A stretch of DNA of 7,708 bases. Source: Deltaproteobacteria bacterium (lineage in GTDB: Bacteria > Desulfobacterota > Syntrophia > Syntrophales > UBA2192). Below the pieces are notes generated by a model. That model was not told where the DNA came from. It searched no databases and was given only the letters and a program-made list of their open reading frames with translations. A program made the translations under genes and the position numbers. The stretch spans positions 1 to 7,708 of the forward strand of contig JAPLJU010000080.1 in NCBI GenBank assembly GCA_026388445.1, read 5' to 3'. Positions 1-6,737 of the stretch are shown one piece after another (position 1 is the stretch's first letter; each line of letters opens with the position of its first letter).

Positions 1-60
1 GCCCGCAGCGCAAACTGTTTGAGCCCGGAGGGCGAGTCATTGCGCCCGCAGCGAAGCAAG
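1..60. repeat. GC-rich structured intergenic segment, possibly REP-like
   Basis: The 10-mer GCCCGCAGCG occurs at 1-10 and again at 44-53. Bases 8-13 (GCGCAA) pair perfectly with 40-45 (TTGCGC). Inside them, GCCC (23-26) pairs with GGGC (30-33) across a 3-nt loop, giving nested hairpins. CAAACTGTTTG at 11-21 is a further small palindrome. No reading frame here resembles a protein. The structure and the neighbouring palindrome suggest interspersed repetitive DNA, but one copy in one window cannot prove repetition. The segment may extend beyond the left edge. Confidence 0.35.
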
Positions 61-67
61 CATCGCC

Positions 68-188
68 GGCTGTTGAAAAACGACCCTCTGCTTCGTTGCC
101 CTTGTCCTTCGTCGTTCAACGTACGATCTCAGTACGCCTCACTCCTCAGGACTTCGGGCGCCTTGCATCCGGCCCTTTTTGAACAGCC
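68..188. repeat. 121-bp imperfect palindrome, likely interspersed (MITE/REP-like) repeat
   Basis: The ends are 13-bp inverted repeats with one mismatch: GGCTGTTGAAAAA at 68-80 against TTTTTGAACAGCC at 176-188. The symmetry continues inward around base 128. GTAC at 121-124 mirrors GTAC at 132-135, CGTAC pairs with GTACG, and GTCCT (104-108) pairs with AGGAC (148-152), with shorter matches at 89-91/165-167 and 99-100/156-157. The whole unit could fold into one long imperfect hairpin. It contains no plausible gene. From memory, elements of this style, with TTGAAAAA and TTTTTGAACAGCC ends, are scattered between genes in deltaproteobacterial genomes. That recollection was not checked by a search. 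It could be a non-autonomous mobile element or a structured intergenic repeat. Confidence 0.6.
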
Positions 189-340
189 TGTTAAAGAACC
201 AGAGCGGTCACCGGGGGCGCATCCCGTCAGGAGGCGCAATCATGACGGACATTTCCTTACCGGGGAGCAACCGCAGGTTGCGACAAAAACCGTCTATTCG
301 CAGGAAGAATCCTGCTCAAGTGCCTTTGGGCAACAGCCCG
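189..340. other. intergenic stretch without a convincing gene
   Basis: Nothing here is recognisable as a gene. Visible details are a 13-mer ACAGCCTGTTAAA at 183-195 repeated with one change at 333-345, a hairpin GCAACC/GGTTGC at 267-281 with a 3-nt loop, and a short inverted repeat CAGGA/TCCTG at 301-314. On the plus strand AGGAGG (229-234) sits 7 nt before an ATG at 242. The resulting 69-codon frame (to 451) is basic, runs through the operon terminator and into the 3' end of the MotE-like gene, and matches no family I know. It may be spacer DNA or a decayed gene. Confidence 0.4.
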
Positions 341-380
341 TTAAAAATAAAAAAGGGCCTTGCGAAATGTCGCAAGGCCC
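341..380 (-). terminator. Rho-independent terminator of the flagellar operon
   Basis: On the minus strand a perfect 11-bp stem (bases 370-380 pairing with 355-365) closes a 4-nt loop (366-369). It is followed directly by a T-rich run (complement of 343-354, TTTTTTATTTTT). This is the classic intrinsic terminator layout for leftward transcription. It starts 33 nt beyond the stop codon of the MotE-like gene, so it should end the operon. There is no T-run on the other side, so it should not act on rightward transcription. Confidence 0.92.
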
Positions 381-413
381 GAAGGAGAAGGAGGTGTGAT
401 GAAGAAGGTATCT

Positions 414-1037
414 TTAGTTCTGTTCTCCCTGTGGTTTCGACGACTGCGTGATCTCCCGCGTAATCTCAGCGGCTTTTTGAGGGCTGATGTGACCCCAGAC
501 GGCCCCGGCTTTCTTGCTCTTCATGTTCATGATGATGCCTGCCGCGGTTTTCTTGTCCAGCTTTTCCAGCATGGGGCCCGCCTGTGCCGGTGGCGTCGAC
601 TCAAAAACACTCGCCAGGTCCCTGTATCGCTTGTCTTCAAAAACCTTCGAATGCTCCAGAAGGCCCGTTAAGTTCTCTTCGAGTCCCTTGAGCGCCTCTA
701 TCTTGAGCGACACCTCGTGCTTGAGGCTCAGCAGTCTTTTTTCTTCCTCTTTCAGGGCCGCCTCCCGGATCACCAGTTGACGCTCCCTGTCCTGAAGCGA
801 GGAAAGCAGCTTCCGCTCCTTGGCCAGAGGATCCGCCGTTGCATCCTTCGCATCGGTACTGCCCGCAACGGCGGCGGGAGACTCCGCCATCGCCCGGTCG
901 GTATTCAGGAAAATGGAATTCGCGGATCCCGCCTGATGGAAGACACCCGCCAGAGCGAATATCTTCACGGCAACAAATCCCACCAGGAGGATCTCAAGGC
1001 CGATGATCCATTTCTTCACGTGACCCTTTTTTCCCAT
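414..1037 (-). CDS. MotE-like membrane-anchored protein with MgtE-N-like domain
   Basis: The 207-residue product starts with a short basic stretch and one hydrophobic segment (about 11-31), so it is probably an inner-membrane anchor with the rest outside the cytoplasm. A low-complexity Ala/Ser/Asp linker follows (about 48-70), then a long charged coiled coil (about 70-135). The C-terminal domain (about 138-197) has the helical pattern of the MgtE-N/MotE family: RDLASVFESTPPAQAGPMLE, then KLDKKTAAGIIMNMKSKKAG and SPQKAAEIT. In rhizobia MotE is a periplasmic chaperone for the motility protein MotC; Bacillus has the similarly placed YlxF after fliJ. A motor or assembly accessory role is inferred. 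The ATG has GATAGGGA about 9 nt upstream and the gene overlaps fliJ by 44 nt. A GTG at codon 7 would still precede the anchor. It is the last gene before the terminator. Confidence 0.8.
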   Translation of the reverse strand: MGKKGHVKKWIIGLEILLVGFVAVKIFALAGVFHQAGSANSIFLNTDRAMAESPAAVAGSTDAKDATADPLAKERKLLSSLQDRERQLVIREAALKEEEKRLLSLKHEVSLKIEALKGLEENLTGLLEHSKVFEDKRYRDLASVFESTPPAQAGPMLEKLDKKTAAGIIMNMKSKKAGAVWGHISPQKAAEITREITQSSKPQGEQN

Positions 1038-1458
1038 AACCGATGATCCCTATCTCGTCCATCTCTTTGAATTCCTTCAACCGTCGATCAGACCGGTAGG
1101 CCTGAAACTTCTTTTCCCTGAGCGTTTCCATGACTTTTCTTTTTTTCATCGCTTCCACGAGGGCCCTGCGTTTCTGCTCGGTTTCCGCTGCGGCCCGGCG
1201 GACGACCGCATCCTGCTCCTGCTGTTTCCGCCTCAGTTCGTGAAGATAGGAAACGAAGTTTGAGACATCGGCGGCACTCAAAGCGCCGCGCTGCTTCTCC
1301 AGAAACTGCAGCATGACGGCCCCCCGCTGGCGGGTGATGTCTTCCAGTATCCCTTTTTCCCTCTCCAGGACCCGGACCTTCTCGGAAAACTCAAGCACCG
1401 CCTTTTCCTCGAGCATGGTCCTGTACTTCAAAAGGGTTTCCAGATTGAACCGAAACAT
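994..1458 (-). CDS. fliJ: Flagellar export protein FliJ
   Basis: The 154-residue product begins MFRFNLETLLKYRTMLEEKA, the usual FliJ opening, and is almost entirely charged alpha helix (Glu, Arg, Lys, Gln) expected to form an antiparallel coiled coil. FliJ is a cytoplasmic part of the flagellar type III export apparatus. It sits in the centre of the FliI hexamer much like the gamma subunit of F1-ATPase, contacts the gate protein FlhA and cycles export chaperones. Length is normal for the family (about 140-150). The ATG is preceded by GAGGGG with a 4-nt spacer and lies 13 nt after the fliI stop, so co-translation is likely. FliJ is poorly conserved in sequence, so the call rests on the N-terminus, helical composition and position directly after fliI. 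Confidence 0.9.
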   Translation of the reverse strand: MFRFNLETLLKYRTMLEEKAVLEFSEKVRVLEREKGILEDITRQRGAVMLQFLEKQRGALSAADVSNFVSYLHELRRKQQEQDAVVRRAAAETEQKRRALVEAMKKRKVMETLREKKFQAYRSDRRLKEFKEMDEIGIIGYGKKGSREEMDHRP

Positions 1459-1471
1459 GGGCGCCCCTCAG

Positions 1472-2908
1472 CTAAGGTCGATGCTCTTCTTTCAACATCC
1501 TGTGGCCGGACGCTTCATTCGCCGCACGGGATCCCTCTTGGGTCTTCACCGGCGTCTCCTCATCGAAGAGCGAAAAAAGAGCCCGCTTGCTTTCCTCGAA
1601 ATTCACCCGCTCGCTGATATCCTGCCTGAGAAAACGATTGACCCGGTCGATCATCCGGATGGCATAATCGATCTCGGTGTTGCTTCCCTCCACATAGGCG
1701 CCGATATTGATGAGATCCTCCGCTTTTTTGTACGTCGCCATGATGTTGATGATATCATTGGCTCTCCTTCTCTGTTCCTCATCGACGACGTCGATCATGA
1801 CACGGCTGACACTGTCCAGAATGTCCACCGCCGGATAATGATTTTTCGACGCCAGCGCCCGGGAGAGCGACAGATGTCCGTCGAGGATGGATCGGGCCGC
1901 GTCCGATATGGGTTCATTGAAATCATCCCCCTCAACCAGGACGTTGTAGAGACCCGTAATGCTGCCCTTCCCTTCCACGGCCCCGACACGTTCCAGGAGC
2001 TTCGGCATCAGGCTGAAAACGGAAGGCGTGTAACCCTTCGTCGCCGGCGGTTCCCCCACCGACAGTCCCACTTCTCTCTGGGCCATGGCGAATCGCGTCA
2101 GGGAGTCGACCATCAAGAGGACGTCCTTTCCCTGATCTCTGAAATATTCGGCGATGGCCGTGGCCATGTAAGCGGCTCTCATCCGGATGAGAGGATGCCT
2201 GTCCGAGGTGGCCACGACGACAACCGATCGGGCCAACCCCTCTTTGCTCAAATTTTTCTCGATGAACTCCCGGACCTCCCGCCCCCGTTCACCGATGAGG
2301 GCGATGACGTTCACATCAGCTCGCGTGTACCGCGCAATCATGCCAAGCAGAATGCTTTTCCCCACGCCGGAGCCTGAAAAGATCCCCATCTTCTGCCCCT
2401 TGCCGCAGGTAAGAACGGCATTGACGCATCGGATACCGAGATCCATGGCCTCTGAAATGCGTTCTCTCTTGAGAGGGTTGATGGGCTCCGCGTAAAGGGG
2501 GTATTCCTCCTCCCAGGACAGGGAGCCCCTGTCATCGATGGGGTTTCCGATGCCGTCGAGGACGCGGCCGAGGAGAGCCTGGCCGACTCTCACGACGGCC
2601 TTTTTCCCAAGCGAGATGATCCGGCACCCGGGTCCGATCCCCTTCATGTCATCCAGGGGCATGAGCAGCACTTTGCCTCTCCGGAAACCTACCACCTCGG
2701 CCCTCAGGGACTTGCTTCCTCCGTCGGAGTCAATATGACACATTTCACCGACGAACGTGGCCGGTCCGTGACCCTCCACCATCAACCCGATGACCTCGGT
2801 CACCTTTCCATTCACCCGGATTGGGTCGAGCCGATCCAGGATCCGGTAATATCGCGTGAAGTCAAATTCTCCCGGATAGGTTTTCGAAGTGCCTTGGAGG
2901 TCATTCAT
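1472..2908 (-). CDS. fliI: Flagellum-specific ATPase FliI
   Basis: FliI is the hexameric ATPase at the base of the flagellar type III export gate, related to the F1 beta subunit. In the 478-residue form chosen here, the Walker A region GIFSGSGVGKS ends near residue 185, GERGREV lies at about 205-211 and Walker B (VLLMVD) at about 262-267, followed by SLTRFAMAQREVG. The type III ATPase stretch PPATKGYTPSVFSLMPKLLE is intact, as is the later SDAARSILDGHLSLSRALA. The last 30 or so residues are a charged tail somewhat longer than in Salmonella FliI (456 residues). The start is uncertain. ATG 2908 lies just after the fliH stop (2916), while ATG 2929 and TTG 2953 would overlap fliH by 14 and 38 nt. 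None has an ideally placed ribosome binding site; GAAGGA is about 13 nt before 2908. Confidence 0.97.
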   Translation of the reverse strand: MNDLQGTSKTYPGEFDFTRYYRILDRLDPIRVNGKVTEVIGLMVEGHGPATFVGEMCHIDSDGGSKSLRAEVVGFRRGKVLLMPLDDMKGIGPGCRIISLGKKAVVRVGQALLGRVLDGIGNPIDDRGSLSWEEEYPLYAEPINPLKRERISEAMDLGIRCVNAVLTCGKGQKMGIFSGSGVGKSILLGMIARYTRADVNVIALIGERGREVREFIEKNLSKEGLARSVVVVATSDRHPLIRMRAAYMATAIAEYFRDQGKDVLLMVDSLTRFAMAQREVGLSVGEPPATKGYTPSVFSLMPKLLERVGAVEGKGSITGLYNVLVEGDDFNEPISDAARSILDGHLSLSRALASKNHYPAVDILDSVSRVMIDVVDEEQRRRANDIINIMATYKKAEDLINIGAYVEGSNTEIDYAIRMIDRVNRFLRQDISERVNFEESKRALFSLFDEETPVKTQEGSRAANEASGHRMLKEEHRP

Positions 2909-2915
2909 CGTATCG

Positions 2916-3608
2916 CTACGTTCCTTCATCGTCGGCAGGATTCCCCTGCACAAAGGCCTTGCCGATTTCGCTCAATTGCTCCTCAAGCCTTGCGTCCACT
3001 TCGCCGAACGCGGTTTCAATGAGGGTTCCACCCCTTTTGATTCCCTCATCCCTGACGAAAACGGCGCTCCGAAGACCTTCGATCTCCTTCAGGGCATCGG
3101 GGTTGATGCCGACGAGGTATTCGTAATCTTTCGGACTCACATGGATCCGGATTCCGTCCCGGTCGGTGAGGTGCCGGATGGCCGCCTTGAGCACACTGGC
3201 AACGACATCGCGGTTCGTCCTGGCTTCCTGGTGAATGACTTTGGCGGCGATCGAGAAGGCGAGGTCCAGAATCCTCACCTCCATCCTTTCGAGCGTCTCC
3301 CGCCGGATATACTCCAGTTCCAGAATGAGGGATACGGCCGTCTTGATGGCCTCTGAAAGTTCTCTCCGTTCTTTCGCGCTCCCGTCGGTGAGGCCTTGCT
3401 CATAGGCATCGGTTTGCGCGGATTTTATCTTTTTTTCCGTTTCCGCACGAAACTCATCCAGCCGGCTTCGTCCCTTGTGCAATCCGCGCGGCGGTGCCTG
3501 CTCAAGGGGAAAGTCACTCCGGACAAATTTGGGCGGGCCGGTGTCCGTGGATTTCAGCACCTCAACGCCGAGTTCAATGTTCCTTGATTTGATCACCCGC
3601 TTAGACAA
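2916..3608 (-). CDS. fliH: Flagellar assembly protein FliH (export ATPase regulator)
   Basis: FliH dimerises, binds the N-terminus of FliI, holds the ATPase inactive until docking, and links it to the C-ring protein FliN. The product has a variable N-terminus, a charged helical region with the family-typical YEQGLTDG (about 69-76), and a conserved C-terminal domain (about 110-220). That domain includes IRIHVSPKDYEYL and RGGTLIETAFGEVDARLEEQ, the usual FliH/YscL ending. I chose TTG 3608, giving MSKRVIKSRN, because FliH proteins often begin near a VIK motif, GAGGA lies a few bases upstream, and overlap with fliG is only 8 nt (230 residues). Alternatives are GTG 3596 (226 residues) or the longest frame from 3674 (252 residues), which would overlap fliG by 74 nt with an unconvincing extra N-terminus. 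The stop is just before fliI. Confidence 0.92.
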   Translation of the reverse strand: MSKRVIKSRNIELGVEVLKSTDTGPPKFVRSDFPLEQAPPRGLHKGRSRLDEFRAETEKKIKSAQTDAYEQGLTDGSAKERRELSEAIKTAVSLILELEYIRRETLERMEVRILDLAFSIAAKVIHQEARTNRDVVASVLKAAIRHLTDRDGIRIHVSPKDYEYLVGINPDALKEIEGLRSAVFVRDEGIKRGGTLIETAFGEVDARLEEQLSEIGKAFVQGNPADDEGT

Positions 3609-4599
3609 ACTGGTCCTCGTCTCTGCGTATGATGAGGATTCGACCTTCCCCCTCGAGCCTCTTCGCAATCTCAAGAATGATCTTCTGGCTATTTTCGACG
3701 TCGGAGAGCCTCGTCGGGGGCATCAGTTCGATTTCCTCCCGGATCATATCGGCGCCGCGCTTGGACATGTTCCGGTACACCTTCCCACGCGCTTCTTCAT
3801 TGATCACTTTCAGGGCGCGGGCAAGATCCTCACTGCTTAATTCCTTCAAGAGCTCCTGCATCCCTCGATCGTCAATCTGCAGGAGATCGTCAAAGGTGAA
3901 CATCATGCTGCGGATCTCAGCCGCCAGGTCCGGGTCTGTGCCGTCCATAGCATTGATGATGTTGTTTTCACTGTCGCGCTTCATGTTTTTCAGGATCTCC
4001 GCCATCCTGCGGATCCCGCCGATTTCCTTGTCTCCCGCCGAACCCGTCGTGATCTCCGTCTCGAGTGTCTTCGCGACATCTTCAATCACGTCCCTGGAGA
4101 CACTTTTTAGATTGGCCATTCGCCGGACCACCTCGATCTGGGTTTCGGGCGTGAGTTGATCGAGCACATCGGCGGCTCGATCCGGCCTCAACTGGGCCAA
4201 GATGAGAGCAACGGTCTGTGGATGTTCCGTCCGTGTGAAATCCACGAGAAGCTTGGGGTCCATGTCCCGGAGCTTTTCAAAGGCGGGCATCTCATCGAGA
4301 GGATCGTCATCCGTCTTCATGTCGTTCAGCATCCCGCCGGAATTTTCCGGACCCAAAGCCTTCATGACGATATTCCTCGCCTGGTTGACCCCGATGGAGA
4401 AGATCCCCCCCTTCTCCTTGACCAGATCACAGAACTCCCGGGCTACCGCCTGAGCCTCCTTGGTGGAGATGCTCGTGATGTGACCCATGTGCTTGCCGAT
4501 CCGGCGGACCTCGGCAGGCTTCATGTTCTTCATCACCTGGGTAGCGGTTTCCTCATCCAGCAGGAGGAGAAGTATGGCGGCCTTTTCTTCGTTGGTCAT
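3601..4599 (-). CDS. fliG: Flagellar motor switch protein FliG
   Basis: FliG forms the upper C-ring on the FliF tail and takes up torque from the MotA/MotB stator. The 332-residue length matches the family (331 in E. coli). The N-terminal FliF-binding domain opens MTNEEKAAILLLLLDEETA. The middle domain carries EHPQ at 125-128, and the MFTF hinge is at 233-236. In the torque helix the charged positions known from E. coli are present at the same numbering: K264, R281, E288 and E289 (Asp in E. coli) and R297. The chain ends DEDQFV, like the E. coli EDTYV end. The start is the only in-frame ATG fitting the family. It lacks a clear ribosome binding site, and the 89-nt spacer before it is largely short tandem repeats. 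The stop overlaps the fliH start. Confidence 0.98.
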   Translation of the reverse strand: MTNEEKAAILLLLLDEETATQVMKNMKPAEVRRIGKHMGHITSISTKEAQAVAREFCDLVKEKGGIFSIGVNQARNIVMKALGPENSGGMLNDMKTDDDPLDEMPAFEKLRDMDPKLLVDFTRTEHPQTVALILAQLRPDRAADVLDQLTPETQIEVVRRMANLKSVSRDVIEDVAKTLETEITTGSAGDKEIGGIRRMAEILKNMKRDSENNIINAMDGTDPDLAAEIRSMMFTFDDLLQIDDRGMQELLKELSSEDLARALKVINEEARGKVYRNMSKRGADMIREEIELMPPTRLSDVENSQKIILEIAKRLEGEGRILIIRRDEDQFV

Positions 4600-4608
4600 A
4601 ATAAAATA

Positions 4609-4636
4609 GGCTCAAGGCTTAGGGCCTTGGGTTCGA
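4609..4636. repeat. four degenerate tandem heptamers in the fliF-fliG spacer (array 1)
   Basis: On the plus strand four consecutive 7-mers begin with GG: GGCTCAA (4609-4615), GGCTTAG (4616-4622), GGCCTTG (4623-4629) and GGTTCGA (4630-4636). The first three share GGC, and the last is more diverged. The array ends 9 nt before the fliG start codon, where a ribosome binding site would be expected. No coding or terminator function is apparent. Confidence 0.55.
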
Positions 4637-4661
4637 GTTTTTATTCTTTAAATTTCTTTTA

Positions 4662-4684
4662 CCTGATGCCCGATGCCTGACGCC
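4662..4684. repeat. three tandem heptamers in the fliF-fliG spacer (array 2)
   Basis: Read on the minus strand, 4684 to 4662 is GGCGTCA GGCATCG GGCATCA GG: three 7-bp units of form GGCRTCR plus two bases of a fourth. It starts 4 nt after the fliF stop codon. It points opposite to array 1 if GGC is taken as the unit start, and an AT-rich 25-bp stretch (4637-4661) separates the two. Confidence 0.6.
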
Positions 4685-4688
4685 TTTT

Positions 4689-6275
4689 TTATTTTATCCA
4701 CGTCCTCAGAAGCTCTGCGAACTTTCTCGCATCGGAACCGGCCATCTGCCTGACCACATCGGCTTCCGTGAGGCCTCTCTCCTCACCCGGGCTCAGCGAG
4801 GCCGGTGACGGTCTGCCCCCCAGCTCCCTTGCGGCACCCGACGGATAGGCATGAACGGACACCCCCTGTTCCTGTCCTTTGGCGATAAGCATCTTGACCA
4901 CCGGGCGGGCGACAAAAAAGACGATGAGGAGGATGACGGCCACAAGGACAACCTGCCGGATGATCGGCATGAAAACGACGAACTGGTCCACCCAGGACTT
5001 CTCGGCGAATCCCGCCGTGTCCGCATCGACCTTCTTGAAGGGAACATTCGTCACGATCACCTGATCGCCACGCTTCGCATCGAAACCGGCGGCCTTCTTG
5101 ACGAGATCGTCGAGGGAGGCCATTTCCTTGTCCGACCTCGCCTGATATTCTTCCACGCCCTTGTCGTTCTTCGTGTACAGGCCGTCGACAAGGACGGCGA
5201 TGGAGAGTTTTTTGATATCGCCGACCGGCATCACCGTTTTGTTCACGGTTTTGCTGATCTCGTAGTTGATGGTCTCGTCGGATTTCTCGCGGCTCGACTG
5301 GTTCCTGGCAAACGCGGCACCGGGTTTGGTCGGCGGGATGACGGTGCTCTCGCCGCCGAAGGACGACGCCGGTGTCGTCGCCTTTTCGGTGGCACGCTGC
5401 ATGCTACGGACGACGGGCTCTTCGGAATCAAAAATCTCCTCAGTCTTTTCCATGACCCTGAAATCGAGGTCCGTATTGAGCCGCACCACGGCCTTCCCCT
5501 CACCGACGACTTTCTCGAGCATGGTCTGAATCCGTGAGGCGAGATCCTTTTCGATGTTCCGCTTGTAATCGCTCTGGGTGTTTGACATCTTCGACAGATC
5601 GGACTGATCCGTCACCTTCGAAAGCACCTTTCCGCTGCCATCGACAATCATGACGTCCTGGGGGTTCAGCCCCTCAATGCTGCTCGCCACGAGGTGAGCG
5701 ATACCCTGAATCTGCGGTTCCTGAAGTGTCCTTCCGGACTTCAGCTTTAGAATAACAGAGGCCGTTGGTTTCTTCTGGTCTTCTGCAAAGAGGGATTTTT
5801 TCGGAATGACGATGTGCACACGGCTCGACTGTATTTCATCGAGGCTGCTGATGGTCCTGGAGAGCTCGCCCTGGAGGGCCCGCTGGTAGTTGAGCTGCTG
5901 GACAAATTCCGTGACCCCCAGATTCTTCGTGTCGAATATCTCAAACCCCACACCACCGCCCTTCGGAAGCCCCGACGCGGCGAGATCGAGCCGCATCTCG
6001 GAAACCTTCTCGGAGGGAACGGAGATGATATCTCCGGCAGGGGAGAGCTTGTAGGGTATCTTTTTTTCGTTGAGCTTTGCGACAATGGTTCCCGCATCCT
6101 CGCTGGTCAGGTTGGAAAAAAGCACACGGTACTCCGCCTGGTTGGTCAGGAAAACCACGAGCCCGATGGAGAGCAGCGTCACGGCGGCTGCCACAAGGAT
6201 CGTCAGTTTTCGGGCGGGCGGCAGCGACCCAAATCCCTTCGTGATCTGCGACAGAAATTGAGATAGGGGATTCAT
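4689..6275 (-). CDS. fliF: Flagellar MS-ring protein FliF
   Basis: FliF oligomerises in the inner membrane into the MS ring, the base on which rod, export gate and C-ring assemble. The 528-residue product has the full family layout: a short cytoplasmic N-terminus, transmembrane segment 1 (about 24-44), a YscJ/FliF ring-building domain (about 47-220, with FSNLTSEDAGTIVAKLNEKK, LPKGGGVGFEIFD and SSRVHIVIPKKSLF), a second periplasmic region to about 430, transmembrane segment 2 (about 440-458, VVLVAVILLIVFFV), and a cytoplasmic tail. The tail ends DARKFAELLRTWIK, the conserved FliG-binding helix. It is a little shorter than Salmonella FliF (560), which is ordinary variation. The ATG at 6275 follows a 117-nt gap after fliE, and the nearest AAGGA (6288-6292) is 12 nt away, so initiation may be modest. 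The stop is TAA. Confidence 0.98.
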   Translation of the reverse strand: MNPLSQFLSQITKGFGSLPPARKLTILVAAAVTLLSIGLVVFLTNQAEYRVLFSNLTSEDAGTIVAKLNEKKIPYKLSPAGDIISVPSEKVSEMRLDLAASGLPKGGGVGFEIFDTKNLGVTEFVQQLNYQRALQGELSRTISSLDEIQSSRVHIVIPKKSLFAEDQKKPTASVILKLKSGRTLQEPQIQGIAHLVASSIEGLNPQDVMIVDGSGKVLSKVTDQSDLSKMSNTQSDYKRNIEKDLASRIQTMLEKVVGEGKAVVRLNTDLDFRVMEKTEEIFDSEEPVVRSMQRATEKATTPASSFGGESTVIPPTKPGAAFARNQSSREKSDETINYEISKTVNKTVMPVGDIKKLSIAVLVDGLYTKNDKGVEEYQARSDKEMASLDDLVKKAAGFDAKRGDQVIVTNVPFKKVDADTAGFAEKSWVDQFVVFMPIIRQVVLVAVILLIVFFVARPVVKMLIAKGQEQGVSVHAYPSGAARELGGRPSPASLSPGEERGLTEADVVRQMAGSDARKFAELLRTWIK

Positions 6276-6392
6276 AAACTGTTTTCGTCCTTCTTCACTG
6301 AACCTGCGTTATCTTCGGTCTGCGGAGCTCATGCCCGTTTCTGCGGCCCTCCCTCTCATCCGCGAGGCGGCCTTTCATCCCAACGGTGATCC

Positions 6393-6701
6393 TCAGACCT
6401 GCATCCTCATGATCTCCTGATAGGCATCAAGGATCTTGTTCCGAACCTGCATCATGGCCCTGAAGGAAATATCGGCCTTTTCCAGGGCGATCATGGCTTC
6501 GTGGAGACTCCCGGTCTTCCCAACCTCGAGGCTCCGGATCGCCTGGTCAGCCTCGACTTGAAGCCGGTTTACATCCTTCAGCGCATCCGTGAGGGCCTTT
6601 CCGAAAGACTCCTTCGACGTCGCCTGCTCACCAGCGATCTTTCTTGTGGTCGATGCAGGGGCGATCCATTCGCCTTGAACAGCTGTGGGCTTCACGTTCA
6701 A
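6393..6701 (-). CDS. fliE: Flagellar hook-basal body protein FliE
   Basis: FliE is a small export substrate that joins the MS ring and export gate to the proximal rod. The 102-residue product has a variable N-terminus and the conserved helical C-terminus from about 67: HEAMIALEKADISFRAMMQV, then RNKILDAYQEIMRMQV. This closely follows the E. coli FliE ending (QVRNKLVAAYQEVMSMQV), and the length is typical. The start appears to be TTG at 6701, with GGAGG ending 4 nt upstream. GTG at 6695 (10-nt spacing) is the alternative. Directly upstream and in the same frame, an ATG at 6737 with its own good ribosome binding site runs into a TGA at 6704-6702, immediately before the TTG. The original start may therefore have been longer. 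The gap to flgC is 54 nt. Confidence 0.95.
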   Translation of the reverse strand: MNVKPTAVQGEWIAPASTTRKIAGEQATSKESFGKALTDALKDVNRLQVEADQAIRSLEVGKTGSLHEAMIALEKADISFRAMMQVRNKILDAYQEIMRMQV

Positions 6702-6737
6702 TCACCTCCCTGCGGATTCGTTTCCGCCTTGATCCAT
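6702..6737 (-). CDS. 11-codon mini-ORF directly upstream of fliE
   Basis: The frame reads MDQGGNESAGR and ends in TGA, which abuts the TTG proposed as the fliE start (TGATTG). It is in the same frame as fliE. Its ATG has GAGGGAG with a 5-nt spacer and begins 18 nt after the flgC stop, a natural spacing for the next gene of an operon. It may be a leader peptide that couples fliE translation, or the former N-terminus of fliE cut off by a nonsense change. I see no support for read-through. Expression of the peptide is unproven. Confidence 0.35.
   Translation of the reverse strand: MDQGGNESAGR

Noticed and set aside
1313..2377. 354-codon open frame on the plus strand
   Set aside because: It is fully antisense to fliJ/fliI, which has intact ATPase motifs. 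The product resembles no family and is rich in His, Arg and Asp, as expected for a shadow frame of a GC-rich gene.
2909..2953. Longer FliI N-terminus from the TTG at 2953
   Set aside because: It would overlap fliH by 38 nt with a weak start codon, and the extra residues do not look like FliI. ATG 2908 or 2929 is more likely.
4851..5537. 228-codon plus-strand frame
   Set aside because: It is antisense to the well-conserved fliF, with low-complexity Asp/His/Gly content and no family resemblance.
6295..6378. 27-codon minus-strand mini-ORF in the fliE-fliF spacer (MKGRLADEREGRRNGHELRR...)
   Set aside because: Its ATG has no convincing ribosome binding site and the peptide is unrecognised. A frame this short in a 117-nt gap is readily explained by chance.
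6702..6704. TGA before fliE read as selenocysteine
   Set aside because: FliE is not a selenoprotein family and I see no convincing bacterial SECIS-like hairpin directly after the TGA. A stop followed by re-initiation is simpler.
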